Below the pieces are notes generated by a model. The model searched no databases, was not told the origin of the DNA, and saw nothing but the letters and a program-made list of their open reading frames with translations. The translations under genes and the position numbers were made by a program. Shown piece after piece: positions 5,600 to 7,283 of a stretch of 7,283 nt of DNA (positions are counted from its first letter, which is position 1; each line of letters starts with the position of its first letter). This DNA comes from SZUA-430 sp044375275 (GTDB lineage: Bacteria > Pseudomonadota > Alphaproteobacteria > Micropepsales > Micropepsaceae): the NCBI GenBank assembly GCA_044375275.1, contig JBILMZ010000177.1, positions 1 through 7,283 of the forward strand. The letters are read 5' to 3'.

Positions 5600-7283
5600 A
5601 TGGCAAAAGCTGCCGCGCGCAACGCGCAAGAATCCTACAATCCCTCAATGGACGATTTCACGGCTCTCCTCGAGGAGAGCTTCAAGTCACACGGGCTCGA
5701 AGAGGGCAACGTCGTCACCGGCCGCGTGATCGCAATCGAAAAGGAATACGCAATCATTGACGTCGGTCTGAAGACCGAAGGCAAGATTGCCCTCAAGGAA
5801 TTCGCACTCGCCGGCCAGGCTCCGAAGATCGCAGTCGGGGACACGGTGGAAGTGTTTCTCGATCGCGTCGAAAACGCCATGGGCGAAGCGATCCTGTCGC
5901 GCGACAAGGCTCGCCGCGAAGAATCGTGGACGCGCCTCGAGCGCGCCTATGAAGACAAGCAGCGCGTCACCGGCGTGATCTTCGGACGCGTCAAGGGCGG
6001 CTTCACGGTCGACCTCGACGGCGCCGTAGCCTTCCTTCCCGGCTCGCAGGTCGACATCCGCCCCGTGCGCGATGCTGGCCCGCTGATGAACAAGGTGGAA
6101 CCGTTCCACATCCTCAAGATGGACAAGCGCCGCGGCAACATCGTTGTCTCGCGCCGCGCCGTCCTCGAGGAAAGCCGCGCCGAGCAGCGCAACGAACTCG
6201 TGGCCAACCTCAAGGAAGGCCAGGTCATCGAAGGCGTCGTGAAGAACATCACCGATTACGGTGCGTTCGTGGATCTCGGCGGCGTTGACGGCCTGCTGCA
6301 CGTGACGGACATCGCCTGGCGTCGCGTCAATCACCCAAGCGAAGTGCTCGCGATCGGCCAGTCCGTGAAGGTGCAGGTCGTGAAGGTGAACCCGGAAACC
6401 CAGCGCATCAGCCTTGGCATGAAGCAGCTCGAGGCCGATCCGTGGGAAGGCGTTGCCACCAAGTACGCGATCCAGGCCAAGTTCAAGGGCCGCGTCACCA
6501 ACATCACCGACTACGGCGCATTCGTTGAACTCGAGCCGGGCGTTGAAGGCCTGGTCCACGTCTCCGAAATGTCGTGGGTCAAGAAAAACGTCCATCCTGG
6601 CAAGATCATCTCGACCAGCCAGGAAGTCGAAGTCATGGTGCTCGAAGTGGATGCAGCCAAGCGCCGCATCAGCCTCGGCCTGAAGCAGACCATGGACAAT
6701 CCGTGGCATTCCTTCTCCGACAAGCACCCGGTCGGCAGCATGATCGAAGGCGAGATCAAGAACATCACCGAGTTCGGTCTGTTCATAGGTCTCGACGGCG
6801 ACATCGACGGCATGGCGCACCTCTCGGATCTCGATTGGAACGAGCCGGGCGAGGAAGCCATCAAGAAGTACAAGAAGGGCGATGTCATCAAGGCCGTGGT
6901 CATCGATATCGACGTCGACAAGGAACGCATCGCGCTGGGCGTGAAGCAGGTCTCTGGCGACCCGATGGAAAGCCTCGGTCCGATCAAGAAGGGCGACATC
7001 GTCACCGTCACGGTGACCGAAGTCACCGACAGCGGTATCGAAGTGGCCGTGGGCGACCTCAAGTCGTTCATCCGCAAGAACGAGCTCTCGCGTGATCGCG
7101 CCGAGCAGCGGCCGGAACGTTACTCCGTTGGCGACAAGATCGACGCCCGCGTCACGAACGTCGACAAGGCCGCCCGCAAGGTCGCGATGTCCATCAAGGC
7201 CCGCGAAATCGCCGAAGAGAAGGAAGCCGTCGCTCAGTACGGTTCATCCGACTCGGGCGCCTCGCTGGGTGACATTCTCGGCG
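5600..7283 (+). CDS. rpsA: 30S ribosomal protein S1 (3' end cut by window)
   Basis: S1 binds mRNA on the small ribosomal subunit and helps start translation, especially on structured or weakly Shine-Dalgarno-led messages. 561 codons are present without a stop; family length suggests only the last few residues are missing. Six S1 OB-fold domains can be placed at about 35-103, 120-188, 205-275, 290-363, 377-450 and 462-534. Domains 3 and 4 are the most canonical, with VVKNITDYGAFVDL (213-226) and RVTNITDYGAFVEL (298-311), each ending in RISLGxKQ. Domain 5 has IKNITEFGLFIGL (386-398). Domains 1, 2 and 6 are more diverged, as usual. The tail is ASLGDILG. I chose ATG 5600 for its GGAG at 11 bases; ATG 5648 (MDDFTALL) has no such site but matches where some homologues begin. 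It follows cmk, the common aroA-cmk-rpsA order, but is separated by a terminator. Confidence 0.97.
   Translation, partial: MAKAAARNAQESYNPSMDDFTALLEESFKSHGLEEGNVVTGRVIAIEKEYAIIDVGLKTEGKIALKEFALAGQAPKIAVGDTVEVFLDRVENAMGEAILSRDKARREESWTRLERAYEDKQRVTGVIFGRVKGGFTVDLDGAVAFLPGSQVDIRPVRDAGPLMNKVEPFHILKMDKRRGNIVVSRRAVLEESRAEQRNELVANLKEGQVIEGVVKNITDYGAFVDLGGVDGLLHVTDIAWRRVNHPSEVLAIGQSVKVQVVKVNPETQRISLGMKQLEADPWEGVATKYAIQAKFKGRVTNITDYGAFVELEPGVEGLVHVSEMSWVKKNVHPGKIISTSQEVEVMVLEVDAAKRRISLGLKQTMDNPWHSFSDKHPVGSMIEGEIKNITEFGLFIGLDGDIDGMAHLSDLDWNEPGEEAIKKYKKGDVIKAVVIDIDVDKERIALGVKQVSGDPMESLGPIKKGDIVTVTVTEVTDSGIEVAVGDLKSFIRKNELSRDRAEQRPERYSVGDKIDARVTNVDKAARKVAMSIKAREIAEEKEAVAQYGSSDSGASLGDILG

Noticed and set aside
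5687..6820. Long minus-strand frame of 377 codons opposite rpsA
   Set aside because: It is a mirror of the GC-rich rpsA codons. The plus strand encodes an unmistakable S1 protein.

Overview
The window looks like chromosomal DNA of a GC-rich alphaproteobacterium. The evidence is the block tRNA-Ala, FYDLN-type acidic zinc-ribbon protein, aroA, cmk, rpsA, whose proteins closely resemble alphaproteobacterial forms as I recall them. The FYDLN family is, to my knowledge, characteristic of that class. Next to this housekeeping block lies an accessory stretch with small PEP-CTERM proteins, so the organism should also carry an exosortase system. No exosortase gene is in the window.

Layout. Positions 1-2004 are a cluster of exosortase substrates: the last codons of one PEP-CTERM gene with its terminator (1-90), a minus-strand choice-of-anchor-C-like PEP-CTERM protein (303-941) with its own terminator (242-278), a 423-base divergent intergenic region with a 15-bp unit in three perfect tandem copies and several dyads, and a plus-strand PEP-CTERM protein (1365-1943) whose body resembles the PA-IL/LecA galactose-lectin fold, closed by a UUCG-loop terminator. 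Third codon positions are visibly less GC-rich here than in the housekeeping genes.

Positions 2005-2796 are transitional: about 300 bases of weakly structured sequence, a small hypothetical gene (from 2305) that reads without a stop through the antisense strand of a tRNA-Ala(GGC) gene (2631-2706, minus strand), and the tRNA's promoter with a hairpin that would begin its 5' leader.

Positions 2797-7283 are core genes. The FYDLN-type protein (minus, GTG start at 3306) is divergent from aroA (EPSP synthase, shikimate pathway). aroA overlaps cmk (cytidylate kinase) by four bases (GTGA). A strong intrinsic terminator follows cmk, so rpsA (ribosomal protein S1, six S1 domains) must be expressed at least partly from its own promoter. 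rpsA runs off the window a little before its expected stop codon.

I found no CRISPR array, insertion sequence, integrase, attachment site or defence system. The points most worth checking are the lectin-like exosortase substrate, the tandem-repeat intergenic region, the ORF/tRNA antisense overlap, and the unusual start regions of aroA and of the small hypothetical gene.
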